64,000 nucleotides of DNA from Chlorops oryzae (lineage: Eukaryota > Arthropoda > Insecta > Diptera > Chloropidae): the NCBI GenBank assembly GCA_020466095.1, contig CM035808.1:31198959-31262958 (forward strand), given 5' to 3'. The translations under genes and the position numbers were made by a program. Below the pieces are notes generated by a model. The model was not told where the DNA came from. It saw only the letters and a program-made list of their open reading frames with translations, and searched no databases. Shown in pieces: positions 1 through 11,900 of this stretch; within the stretch, counting starts at the first letter, position 1; every line of letters starts with the position of its first letter.

Positions 1-1700
1 GGCGTTGCTTCAAAGCTTGCTTGGCTTTTTTTTTATTTTTACGTTTTTTTTTCTCCTTTTGTTTTGTTCCGTTTTGTTTTACACACAGTCCGATCGAAAC
101 AGACTCAGTCTATTTTTTAATTTAATTTCAAAGTTTAGAGCTGTAACAAATCGAATGTATTCGTTACTGAGTAGCGGGTGCAGCATTTGATACCGAGTAC
201 GTAATGAGTGAGTTGTACGTAGTATGCAACAAAATATTTCATTTTTCAATTTACTATAAATGCGGTATACTTTCGGGGATATATTAAATCAAAATTATAT
301 CGGGAGATATACTTCAATCGAAGCTTATGCTATGTTCTCGCTGTAGGGGTTAAGTTCTTAACTCGAGTTAAGTATAGATCTATACTTTAATAATTAAAAT
401 AAATAAAAATAATTAAATAATAATTAATTTAATTCATAGCGGTCATATGAGCTTCGAGCGAGTTAAGGTTTACTAACGTCATAGGAAAAGAAGTGAATGA
501 CCCTAAATCGCATGACCACTTCATTTGAGAAAAGATTATATATTGACTGGTTCAAATGGATCAAACGTGCAGGATCATTTCATTTGCAAATAGATGATTA
601 TCTTGCTAACATGAATGAAAAAATCATTTGTCCTCTTTCCAAATGAATGCTTCACTACTTCTGCATTAATGATTTTTCCATGCATGCAATAATGTCCAGC
701 TGGGAATTTTTACTTTTATTTATGGTACAAATATGTGAAACAGAAACAAAATTTTGGTAGGTTTTCTTAGGTTTTTGGTACATTTTTTTGGATAGGTTTG
801 GTTTCAGTGCAAACACTTCAAATAATCGAAGTCACTAATAATTAAAAGCTAAAAATGCAGCTTTAAGCTGGAGCGGGTCAAATGCAAATAAAAAAAATTG
901 TTTGTTTTTATATATGTATAAAAATTTATAAAATAAATAATATACTTTTTAGTCAAACTAGCTAGTTTTTTGAATTGCCTTGGCGCTTTTATGTTTTCTT
1001 AAGTGGCAGCCGTGTCTGTACCCCAATAAAAATCCAATGAATGTTGGCAGCAGTGCTTGAAATTTCATTAGAAGCCAAAAATCCTATAAGTCTACTTTTA
1101 CATTGGACGATTGTCGGCCAACAGCACTCACCGATTTTTGCGTTTGTTGGCAAGGGAGGAGAGACGAAAGTGAAGCGGTCAAAATCGTTTGTACTAGTCA
1201 TGTCGTCGATTTCCATGCCGATTTTTGACAGTTGCCTTTCCCGCCGTTCGTAGAACGGAAAACAGTTTCAAGGAATTGTTCGAATAATTTTTTATGAAGT
1301 GTCTGAATCCATTCTAATTTAATTTATATATTTTAAAATGCGTCACAACCACTTATATTATTACTTACTTACTTAATTCGCATAAATCCAATAAACGCAT
1401 GTCATAAGAAAAACACAACAAAGTATAAATCGGTTGCTTGCAAATCGTGTAGTGTAGAAGCGAACACCGACAGAAGACAATTTCAAAAGGGAATTTGAAA
1501 AAATCGTTGTGAAAATCGTGTCGATAATCGTTCAATGTAAAAGCCGACTAAGTACAAAATTCTATTGATAACAGCGCTGCCACTTTGGGTCTTTTCTATC
1601 AAATCTGGTAGGATTTTTTTCGGAGGTAGGTTGGTAGGTTGAATCAGATTTTGGTAGGATTAAGGAAATTTTTCGATTTAAAACAAAATTCATTTTTATA
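1..1700. other. AT-rich non-coding stretch
   Basis: No convincing gene was seen. Short open frames near 5-190 and 989-1253 lack family similarity and splice context. T-rich runs and a repeated short phrase (GGTAGG / TTTTGGTA) near 750-790 and 1605-1660 suggest decayed repeats. Nothing else was recognised. Confidence 0.5.
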
Positions 1701-1704
1701 TACT

Positions 1705-2817
1705 TCCCCAAGCAGCAAAATAGAGCGATTCGACCAGCAGCAAGTCGAATCGACCTATTTTGGTTGAAAATACCCTATTTCTGACCTATTTTCCGGCCTT
1801 AAATATGACCTAACTTAAAAGTCCGTTTCGAAGGTCCAAATTACCTCTATTGTACCTATTTCACGACTTCAAAGTCGCTTCGACTTCCAAGTCGATTTTT
1901 GGTCGAAAATAGGTAAAAAATTCCCTATTGAGTGACTTAAAATTGACTTAACTTTGAATTCCAAATTAGGTAATTTTTCAAGGCAAACAGACCAATTTTT
2001 TGACTAAAATTCGACTTTAAAGTCCGTTTGACTTATAGGGCGAAATAGGGTCAAAAGTTGACTTATTTTGTTGCATGTTTCGACTTCAAAGTCGAGCGGA
2101 CTTGATTTTTGGACTTCATAGTCGGTTTGACTTTAAAGTCGAAATAGGTCAAAATAGGTCGAGCTCCGCCATGTTTTTCGAATGGCAAATTGAGAATTAT
2201 TCTTCTGCATATGTTTTTTCTTTAAGAAAAACAATTTTTTTCAAGCAATTTTTATTTAATTTCCATCAATAAGAAAGCCCCTTAAAAATGAAGAAGTAGA
2301 AGGAACACTTTCACGAAAAATCTCAGCGGGCATATGTTTTTGGGACTTATTAAGCGCAAAATAATTTTTAATGAAGTCCATATCTTATTTATTATTTATT
2401 TCTTAAGACACACGAAGAAGAAAATCTCTCGTTCATTTCTGCTTTCGAGTAATACGAATGACTGAGTAAGATATTATGTATTTATATCTTTCTCTGTTAC
2501 TCTCTCTCTCACTTTTTTCGTTTCCTTTTACGTTCTCTTTCGTTTTACTCATAAGTCCAATTAGGTCGAAAATTGGTCATTGCGACTTCTTTTCGACTAA
2601 TATTAGGTAAATGGACTTCTTTTCGCCCTGACTTTGAAGTCGAAATGCCCTATTATGACCTATTATTACCGCCAATCGACTTCCAACCTATTCCCCACTT
2701 ACGTCGACTCGACGTCGAATCGACGTAATTTCGACCTATTTAGGTTAGGTCAAGTAAATATTCTGACCTAATATAGGTAAGAATTTACCAATTTTCGACC
2801 TATTTTGCTACTTGGGT
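1705..2817. mobile_element. Repeat-built TIR element with GACCTATTTTCGAC-type iterations
   Basis: The segment begins with CCCAAGCAGCAAAATAG and ends with its near inverse, CTATTTTGCTACTTGGG, giving ~17 bp terminal inverted repeats. Both flanks of the interior (about 1720-2165 and 2550-2810) are built from dozens of degenerate iterations of GACTTCAAAGTCG, GACCTATTTTCGAC and AATAGGTCGAAAA, in both orientations. The middle (about 2170-2550) is less repetitive and includes a run of CTCT. No transposase is visible. It looks like a non-autonomous element whose ends were amplified into subterminal repeats. A clear target duplication could not be identified, so the superfamily is unassigned. Confidence 0.6.
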
Positions 2818-2965
2818 CTACAACTCGAATTTTCCATAACTCAAACTGAATCGGGTGGCGATAGCGAGAATTTTATAAACAATTTTATTTCCCTAACTCG
2901 AAGTCTTTATAACACGAACTATTTTTTTGGATAATGGTGGTTCGAGTTATGAAAGTTTGACAGTA
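2817..2965. repeat. Degenerate pogo/Tigger-like MITE fragment
   Basis: The stretch carries ACTCGAATTTTCCATAACTC at one side and GGTTCGAGTTATGAAAGTTT followed by GACAGTA at the other, an inverted arrangement of an 'ATAACTCGAA' phrase. The same phrase with an ACTGTA end occurs near 63870-63900. The CAGT/TA-type ends are typical of pogo-related MITEs, but the termini are worn and the family is inferred. Confidence 0.35.
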
Positions 2966-4110
2966 TTTTCTATCTTCCAGAAGCCACACCACCCACAAAA
3001 CTTAGCTCTGAGCTTGTTCTTCTAGATACTAGAACTATTAAGAAAGAACTGGAAAAGTAACCAAAAATGCCGGATTAGACAGGGGCTGGATTACTGTATA
3101 AAAACGAAGGGCTGTTCTGACAAGACATACAACTGAAGTATATCATTTCGATTGGGTTGATAAGTTGAAGTGTAATATCCTTTGAAAACTTGAAAACTTT
3201 TTATCTTAAAATTCAAAAAGAGTTTCGCCGTTTCTAAGCATTCTACATGCATGCATATGCATCGTCATTCCATTTTCCGTGCTTATAGCCGGGAATCACT
3301 CATTAAAAGCCTTCGTTTTTGAATCTAGTTTTTATTGTTATAAAGACGCTTTCAGTAGAACGTTAAGTTTTTGTTTTTTAGTCATATAGAAATTTTTTAA
3401 TCTTTCACTGAGTCTATACTGCAGTTACGGGCAATTTGACGTTAGTTCCATGTAATGGGGTCATTGTTCCTATGGCAATCTTGATGGAATGAGAAAATAG
3501 TCAATGCAATGACTAAATTGCGCTTAGACCCAGTCTACACAAATTTCTTGGTAGGTGGATGGGAGCCTAAAAGATAATCCTATATCGAGAAACGTTGCAG
3601 GAACAGAAGCGTAGTAAGTCGTAAGTGGGTATAGAAGGGGGCATCCGCCGCGGGAGCCAAATCAAATTTTAATTTTTATAAAGGCCTTTTTATTTGGGCT
3701 AGTGGGAGGGGGTGGAATTTCTTGTCTTGTGCCGGCATTGATCCCCCATTACGGCTTGAGCTCTGAAATATCTCGCTACGCCACTGTGCATTAAGGTTCA
3801 AACATGAAATGAAGATGGAAGGAGACGTCTGAAAATAGAGAAGCTGGGACTGTTTTTAAGACTAAAAAAAAATTTAATTATTGAGTGGAAATTTAAGATT
3901 GGTCAAATACAATAATTCAAAAGAGATTTCAAGGGGAGTGTTTGGCTTTTAGATTTTCTTTTGATGTCACGTTGCAAGCGAGAGAAATTCTAAATTAGAA
4001 AATCAATATTCAATTTCCGATTCAGAGTATGCCAGCTGAGTAAACTTTAGGCTATAAAGGGCTATTGTTCAATTTGAATTGAAAATGGACTTTCCCTATA
4101 TCGATGGCGA
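2966..4110. other. Intergenic, with a possible hAT-type terminus near 3600-3790
   Basis: No gene was recognised. Around 3770-3787 the minus strand reads CAGTGGCGTAGCGAG, a shape common at hAT and hAT-MITE ends. A matching left end and an 8-bp duplication are not clear, so only a decayed copy is suspected. The rest is unremarkable AT-rich sequence upstream of the small transferrin. Confidence 0.35.
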
Positions 4111-4111
4111 C

Positions 4112-4148
4112 TATAAAAGGCCATAAAGGAAAGTCTTCCAGATCAGTT
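4112..4148 (+). promoter_or_regulatory. TATA box and initiator of the single-lobe transferrin gene
   Basis: TATAAAAG at 4112-4119 is followed about 30 bp later by TCAGTT at 4143-4148, the arthropod initiator. This is the canonical spacing for a core promoter and sits about 35 bp ahead of the start codon. It implies a short 5' UTR and a functional, not dead, gene. Confidence 0.7.
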
Positions 4149-4177
4149 CTAAACTTTCTTCACTCTTGAAACGCGAA

Positions 4178-5340
4178 ATGTACAAGACTATACTTCTTTC
4201 GTTAGCAGCAATTCTACTCGCTGAATCGAGCTATGGACAAAACTTACAATATCCTGGACTAGTCTATCCTATATTCAAGTTCTACAAGCTCTGCACTTAT
4301 ACAAATTCAACCTTGGCGAAGTGTCAGAAAACGGTCGAAACGGCACGGTCTCTTTCCGTGAACCTCCCGTTGAGGTGTACAAAGAGGGAAAGTCGAGATG
4401 CTTGCTTCAGTTCGGTTATTCAAGGCTCGGCGGACCTAGTAGTGTTGAGCGGTCATTACTTCAATGCTGGACGCGCAGCCGGACTTAAGCCAGTGATATA
4501 TGAACGTGAAAGCGATGCAGATGTTTACATAGCCGTAGCTCCAAGTACTTTAACCATTGTCGATCTCTCCTCAGCTTCAATGTAAGCAAACGCTTTTGTT
4601 TTCTATTCAACATTTTATACATTGTATGTTTATCCTTTTGAAACCGCGTTCTCTTTCCAGCGCTGTTAATCAAAGCGATCATCGTGCAGTCCATGCTGCA
4701 ATCTTCTTCAATTTACGCCGTGGTCACGATGTCTGCCCCCTGTACAGTCACGCAGGAGTTGAGTCAATTAAAATCGTCAACTCAGCTGAATATGTGCAAA
4801 ATAGCGATGAGATCCTGCTATGTCCTAATGGCAGCTGGGCCTTGGGCAATGAATTTCGAACATGTAATTTCGAAGCAACCCTTCCACGCGCGGTTTTCGT
4901 TGATAGTCGTATGCCACAATTTGTTGTTGATCGTGTGAAAAAGAACATTTTCGATGTGATCGCTAAGGAGTTCGGTCATCAAGACAGCACTCAGTCCCAA
5001 TGCCAGAATCATTTCGATTTCTTTTCAACCTTCAATAAAGAAGACAACCTAATATTCAAGGTAAGAAAAATTGATGGAAAAAATGGCACCTCAAAAAGTC
5101 TCAGTTCCTCTTATCGCTAGCAAAAATAGGCGATAAGAAATTGTTTCTTCGGGGATTTTTGAGAAGATTCCGCGAAAACAATTGTTTAATTTCAATTAAT
5201 TATAATTTTTTTTTTTCTAGAACAACGTTGTCGGTTTTGATATAAAACCAGCTTATCACAATGGAGTAACTGAGGAAATTTCAAGTAAATTGCATTGTGA
5301 TGCTATTCTTGAGGATCACGACCCAAGTCAGATAGAATAG
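4178..5340 (+). CDS. Single-lobe (C-lobe-only) secreted transferrin
   Basis: Exons are 4178-4581, 4661-5060 and 5221-5340, giving 307 residues. The start is the ATG at 4178, just before a typical secretion signal (MYKTILLSLAAILLAESSYG). The protein matches only the C-lobe half of the transferrin 1 encoded 3 kb downstream. Shared segments include the paired Cys at the start (LCTYTNSTLAKC versus MCVQTDVEFSKC), SADL with GLKP, the CNFEA.LP.AVF block and the tail ending near LHCDA. The first intron is phase 2 at the same place as in Tsf1. An Asp in SADL and a Tyr in ADVYIAV align with two transferrin iron-ligand positions. The CHTG..R anion-binding motif is absent, as it is in the Tsf1 C-lobe. 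Insect transferrins usually have two lobes of about 640 residues in total, so this is half size. The good promoter, signal peptide, intact frame and AATAAA at 5401 argue for a live gene. Function is inferred: extracellular, perhaps iron scavenging, immunity or a reproductive-tract role; iron binding is uncertain. Confidence 0.88.
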
Positions 5341-5400
5341 TGTTGGAAAAACCAAACCCTTCAGACCCCACACAGCTATGAATATTTCCTAATCAACAAT

Positions 5401-5406
5401 AATAAA
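5401..5406 (+). terminator. Polyadenylation signal of the single-lobe transferrin
   Basis: AATAAA lies about 60 bp after the stop codon at 5338-5340, the expected distance for a short 3' UTR. Confidence 0.6.
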
Positions 5407-5409
5407 AAT

Positions 5410-8215
5410 ACCTCAGTGCGAAATTGATGGACCTTAATCAGTAATGTTTTGAAAATGCAAAATAAATTCCTCTCAAACCAAAGATTTGCCCAAATGGTTG
5501 GGGTTTTCCAGTTGATTAAAAAAGATTTTACATCAAATTGGCGGTTTGTCTATATATTGTAGGAGCCGTAGAATCGCTTTATAAAGTGCTCTTCTGAGAT
5601 CTGAGAAAGAGCTTGGGTGATAAGAAAATGCTTTTAAGGTCATACGATGAAGATTTTACGGTCTTCATGGGGTATTTAATCGGATATCTTTGGTGATTCT
5701 TTTCAAAAACAACTAGAATACAGGTGTCAGGATTTCACGAAGAAAAGAGAAAATTCCTTCCAGTCAAAAAATCCCTATATATGAATTTTCATATTATCTG
5801 CAGTCATTCTTAACATAGATTTGTAGATCTGAAATTTAATGGACCAGGACCAGTTTCATTGAGCACTTGAAATGCTTGCTAAATTGCGATGTGATAGGGA
5901 AAGTCGAGAATATTCGACCGGATAGACATACAAAGAGAAAAGATTCAAATTTTGATCATTATTATGAAGGACATATTTGGTTGTATCATGTCCTTTCTAG
6001 CTACTTTAAGATCTGCAAAAATCAATTATACCCTTCTGAAGTGACAGAAGAAAATGAAATCTTGCTTGTTAAGGGTGTGACAATTCACATAAAGTTAACG
6101 ACCTGAGCAAACCCTCTTGACTCACTTTCTAACCCTCTTTACCCCAATTCGTTCTCTTCTTGACTTCTCCAGTCTTTTGTTCTAAAAAGACAATTCATCA
6201 TACGAATCTAAAGGGTTAAAAAAAAAGATAACCGTTTCGAACAACGTTCAATGAATTTTAATTTTCCACATTTCAATCGCCAGCCAGGCCATTCAGAGGG
6301 AGGGACCCATTATTAACGTTCATCGCGTGGGCCGCATTATTGATTTTTTAATTTAATGTTTTTATTTTTTATTCTAATATAGTTAGGTACCTAATTTTGT
6401 GTTCAGTAAAAAAAGGTGATTTTTTAAATAAAATTTCTGCTTGCCCGTATTTATTGCGTACTATGTATCGCAATGCTTATTATTCTGTTGGAGTCTCGAA
6501 CGCTTGCTATTGAGGTCTTGCGAGATGATTCAAGTAGTCGTAGCCCGTGAGCTGACCAACGTTTTGTATTTTTATTGTGATGAGACTCAATTTGCTTTGT
6601 TCGGCCTGCGCTGAGTGGATGTGCTTTATCCGGAGGATTTTGCATATTTATTTACTGGACAATTTAGCTGGACGTTCAAGTATGACAACAACGATTCTTT
6701 CAATTGAATATTTGCATTTGGAAATTATTGTTAAAGTAAAGAAGCGTTTATTTTTCTTATTCGCTAGTAAACAGTACTATAGTAAAGCAGATTTGATAAT
6801 TTTAGCACTTGAAAATTGAGCACATACAAATAAAGCAACGCTAGAGCTTTCTATATTGCCGGCCGGCAAATTCAATTCAAAACTCAAATAAGAGACAAAA
6901 CAAAAAAAACAAAAAAAAAAAAGAAAAACTTGTTTTATCACTCTAACGATGTTCGGGACAGCTGCTGTCTAAAGTTAGAAAATATAAAACATGAAAATAT
7001 TAACAAGGCAGGTTGATACAGGGTGTTTTTTTTTTTTTATCTAGTTTCTGTTTTTAATGATTTTCCATGTAAAAATCTGAAGGTTTTTTGAGTCCTAGTG
7101 GGGCCATTATCTCACATACACACTCTCCAGCAAGCATCTACGATAACTTATATATCTTTCATTAATCCCTCTAACTATTTTTCCACCTTTATTTAACAAT
7201 ATGTAACTTTAGGTACTACCTTAGAAGTACAAACTTATCCCCATAAATTAGATTTTTGTTTCCTTTCACTTATGCGATCTTATTTCTAGAGCTTTTCCAT
7301 TCCGTACTTATCCTTATTGTTATCCTGTTTCTTGTATTGTGACTTATTAATGGATTATATTTAAAGCTCTTATAGTTACTATCATTATTTATAACATTTT
7401 AGTACAAATTAGGGTGGGTTCGTCGTGACTGTGGGTATTCGTGACTGTCCGTGTTTGATTTTTCATAGCTCCGTTGTTCATTTGGAATCTTGTTATGAGT
7501 CCTATCCATAGGCTTTTGTCAACGCTTGAGAGATAATTTAGAAATTGCCGAACATTGGTAGTCCCCTAAAGGAGTGGACTTTATGCTTCAGTCAGACTAA
7601 AGGCTAATTAGGTTTTTTAATGTCCCTTTATATTATTTTTTGAAAGCCCACAGCGATTCATTCGGATAGAGGACTTTATATTTCACCATTGAACGCATCC
7701 TAGGCATTATGAGTGAATCACCCTGAATAAAGAACAGACATCTGTGTGGATATCAATTTAAGTATGGTGGACAGCAGAATTTAATAAATGTGTTTTGAAA
7801 TCATTAAGCCCGTCCGTCCGGCCGTCCGTCGATCCATCTGTCCGTCCAGCCACCTACGGCGATGCACAATGGCAATTGCCTCTCATGAGTCTCCACGAAT
7901 TATATTTTTATATAAGTACAAAATAAGTATCAGCGAACTTATCTTTGACAATGGCATACGGCCGCATGGAGAGGTGAAAACAAATTTATGCAGATTTTTG
8001 CAAAAAAAAAAAAAAAAAAAAAAAGAAAGATGAACAAATATAATGAAATAAAATCAAAGCCAAGAAAAAGAAAAAAAAAATCGCTTGGTGAATCCCGCAT
8101 CTGGCGACAAACATAACAAGTCGCTTAAGTAGAGATAGCGACAAGCCGGGCTAAGCTGGCTACAAACATACATACATACAGTGAGCTTGATTAAAGCTGA
8201 ACAGTCACGGGCGGA
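5410..8215. other. Intergenic region between the two transferrins
   Basis: No gene was recognised. The open frames at 5867-6106 and 6577-6819 have no family similarity or splice context. A CCGT-rich microsatellite lies at about 7808-7855, and A-runs lie near 6900-6925, 7999-8022 and 8070. Nothing supports a third transferrin copy or an N-lobe remnant in this interval. Confidence 0.5.
7808..7855. repeat. CCGT-rich microsatellite
   Basis: Imperfect tandem CCGT units (GTCCGTCCGGCCGTCCGTCG and onward). Of no evident function. Confidence 0.6.
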
Positions 8216-8219
8216 AGCC

Positions 8220-8228
8220 TATAAAAAG
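8220..8228 (+). promoter_or_regulatory. TATA box of transferrin 1
   Basis: TATAAAAAG lies 83 bp before the Tsf1 start codon. A CTGCAGTTG stretch about 30 bp downstream could be the start site. The setting parallels the promoter of the upstream single-lobe paralogue. Confidence 0.65.
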
Positions 8229-8302
8229 CCCGGCCGAGTGTATGAGAATCTGCAGTTGAACGTAAACATTCGTCGTGTCTCGAAGTGATTTTCATCGTGA
8301 CC

Positions 8303-8907
8303 ATGGGTTCTAAGGCGGGTTTATTTTTATTGAGTGCTATTTTCGGCCTAGTGCTGTGCACGTTGGTGCAGGCTGATGAGCAAATATGTGAGTGACATTG
8401 AAAGTTTTTTTTTTTTTTTAATAAATCAAAAATGTTATTTCAAATACCCATTTTCAATGAAAAATCATAGATCGTATGTGTGTGCCACAAAAATACTATC
8501 AGGATTGTCTGAATTTGCTAAAGGATCCCTCGGAGGCTGGCATACGTATGGAATGTGTTGCAGGACGCGATCGCATCGATTGTTTGGATAAGGTCAATCA
8601 TCGTGAAGCTGATGTCTTAGCAAGCGAACCCGAGGATATGTATGTCGCATACCATACAAAGAATGAAGACTATCGAGTTGTATCAGAAATACGAACGAAG
8701 GATGACAAGGATGGTAAGTAATAGATGCGGAAAGTGTTATTTTAAGAAATTCATTTATTAAATTGTTCGTAAAAATGAACGTAGCTGATTTCCGCTATGA
8801 GGGTATTATACTTGTCAAGAAGAACTCAGCAATACATAGTTTGAAGGAACTTCGAGGCGCTAAGTCCTGTCATACTGGTTTTGGACGCAATGTTGGATAC
8901 AAGGTGA

Positions 8908-8943
<36 letters not shown>

Positions 8944-11900
8944 GGTAGAAGGGTTCGATCGCCATCCGTCCGTGGCACTGCGTCTGAGTGGACTATTGTG
9001 TAATCCTATTATTTCCTTTAGAGTATTTTGGACACCCCAGTAATGTCTAGAAAGATTTTAACTTTTTTAGTTAAATTTCCGCCACCTCCGTCTGTTGGAT
9101 GATTTTCGTGCCTATTATAGATCTCCTTATAGGGCAGGACATTCTGACACTATATGTAATGAGGTTTCCTCCACTTCCAGGCTGAATGAGAAGGCCGTGC
9201 CCACTAATGATCGGCCCCATTATTCTCAGTTCTTATCTACTTAAACGAAGTAGATATTTGGAGTTCTTTTCAATGTATCTTGGAAAGAATATTTTGGTAC
9301 ACGTTTGATCAGCTGTGCGAGACCATATCTGGTTCGCTTTTCAAGGAACTCTGAATTTGAGGCTTGAATGTAATGCGATCTGCTGGCATTATATATTTGC
9401 TCAGAACCAGAGCGAGACATTGTGGCTCCCTCCCTCGCCAGTCACTGCCTTCATGAGCACAGTGTGCAATGTGTATCCAGTGTATCGTCACTTGAACTTG
9501 GACTTGAGGATATCTAATAATGTTGGGAGTCAGAAAACCCTGGTCCTTCTAACAGCATTGAGTTAGTAATGGTGCCCCTGAGAACGACGGTCTTGACACC
9601 GAAAATATATCGTTAGCTTCGGATAGAAAGGGCGTAACTCATTTTTTTTTTAAAACGAGATTTTTGCATTTTCTGATGGTCGACTCTCAAATACACCCCC
9701 TCCAAAAAAATTGACGACCTTTGATTGAAAATACCGAAGTTATAGTTACTTTAAAAAAGCCCTAACTCATAGCAAACAATTTTGCGAAAGAAAAAAGCCC
9801 TAACTCACAAAAAGACGTTCAACTACGCCAGTGATGGCGAGACCTATAAATTAACATTCATAACTGTGCGTGTGCATTAGGGTGATGACTTTTTTTGAAA
9901 CTCTTTTCCTGTATCATAGTACGATGAACTTTTATTAAAGACTTCATAAAATACTAATTTTAAGGTTATTTTGTAAAAAAAATGTCACGCATCAAGTCAT
10001 TTGAAAAATTTAATTTTTGATTTTTTTTCCAAATTTTTGATGTTACTGTAAGCAGAGTAGCTCCTAGAGGGGTCAAATGTAGGACCAACTACCATTATTT
10101 TTTTATTCCGAACAATTTATCCAAAAATGCCTTCCCCCTATCTCCACTCCTTAAGGGGGCTCCAATACAAAAGTAATTTTTTTTATGAATTTTCCCCCCA
10201 CTGTCCTAACTAGCCCCAGAGTGCCCCTAGAGGAGTCAAATGTTTGACCGACCCCCATTAACTTTGTCTCATTAACATTTTTTCTCAACATACTGACCTC
10301 CTATCTCCCCTCCTTAGGGGGTCACCCATACAAAATTACCTTAATTTTATTACAATTTCAGACAAAATGCCTGTCACTACAGTCAAACCCCTCCTAGGGG
10401 GCTGATATATATGACCGACCCCCATTATTTTTTTACCCCAAGTATTTTCTTTAAACATACCTACCCTCTATCTCCCCTCCTTAGGGGGTCCCCATACAAA
10501 AATAGGCTTAAATTAAAGCAAAATGCCTCACGAACTTCAATCTATAATATAGATGCCGTAGGAACAAGAACGAGCATGTTCAGTATGTATATTCGAAAAA
10601 TTTACACAAGTACCTTTTAAACGAGCCTAATATGAAGAATATTGGATTCGTTTTTGGTATGTTTTGATAATATGTTATAACTATTATTTTTTTTAAAACT
10701 GAATTTTGGGTTCCATCCCCTAACTGGCCAAATAATGACCCTAGCAGAAAAAAAATAAATTTTCTACTCAAATGCCGCAAACCTCAATCTATGACGAGTT
10801 TTTTGAGACTATAACCATTAAAATCGGTTAGTGGTTTCTATTCATAAAATTAATTCAAAACAAATATTTTTGGAACGCATTATTCACTGTTTTCACGTTC
10901 CTTTCTTAAGTCTTTGCATGTCTCTCTTGGTCTGTATGCATGCAAAGACTCAGGACACGAACGTGAAAACAGTGAATAATGTGTTCAAAAAATATTTGTT
11001 TTGAATTAATTTTATCAATAGAAACCACTAACCGATATTATTGGTTATAGTATAGTGCTGGATCGCATCTTATAATTTTAATTATATTTTAAACTTTGCG
11101 TACAAAGACCTAACTCACGTGTTTTGAACGAAAATTGATATCAAAAAGCCCTAACTCAGAAAACTGCTCGAAACACAGAAAAAATAAAAAATCAAGCCTA
11201 AAACAAATTTCGTGCGTAGTATTTAATTGACTTTGCGTTTAAACTTTTTTTAAATATCTAACCTTTGCGATTTTATGAAGTTTTTTCCTTCTCCTGAAAA
11301 GTAGCAAAATAATGAGTTACGCCCTTTCTATCCGAAGCTATCGATATTCAGTTATAGTACTGGTATTTCTTGGATCTATGTTCTTCGAACAATTTTTTAT
11401 GCAGTGTTTTCGACTGCTTGAGTTAAAAGGGAGGGGCCTCATTTTTGAACCATAATTTGATTCGAAATAAAATTTCATACATTCATTTTGGAGACTTCTT
11501 GATTAATGAGGTTTTCGAGGCAAACACACAATTAGGAGAACCCCTGCTGGAAGTTTATTGTTAAAAAATAATAGAAAAAGCTAGTTTAATCAGAGTCACT
11601 TTGAAAACAAAGATCCCTTATACGTAGGCACGTAGCCAAGATATTTTATTTGGCTGGCTTTCAGCCTCTGAGCCCAGCCATAGTTCCTGATATCATGCAA
11701 TCCCAACGATGACTGAGAGCTCAAAGTGGCCATGATATTTCTTGGCAGTACTCTGCACATAATCGTTCAAACATTAACAGACTTAAAAACAGTGAAACCT
11801 GTTTAATAAGGAATATAAGCCCTTAACCTCTATTATTGACAATTACAATAAAATCCCGAAACTTTTGCATTGATATACCTCTATTACTGGGAATGGGAGA

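Larger units (their letters stand above)
9614..11341. mobile_element. Fold-back-like TIR element inside Tsf1 intron 3
   Basis: The left end TAGCTTCGGATAGAAAGGGC (9614-9633, continuing GTAACTCATT) is repeated in exact inverse at about 11311-11340, giving ~30 bp terminal inverted repeats about 1.73 kb apart. Inside are four copies of a CCTAACTCA phrase near both ends (about 9761, 9799, 11109 and 11150), resembling subterminal binding sites. There is also a tandem array (10048-10530) and a ~240 bp palindrome (10809-11050). No transposase frame is present, so it is non-autonomous. The target duplication is not clear because the flanks (ATATCG) extend the inverted repeat imperfectly. Confidence 0.75.

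Noticed and set aside
4166..4177. Start of the small transferrin four codons upstream
   Set aside because: The upstream codon is TTG; the first ATG is at 4178, directly before the signal peptide.
7808..7855. CRISPR-like short repeats
   Set aside because: Simple CCGT microsatellite without spacers; no CRISPR is expected in an insect genome.
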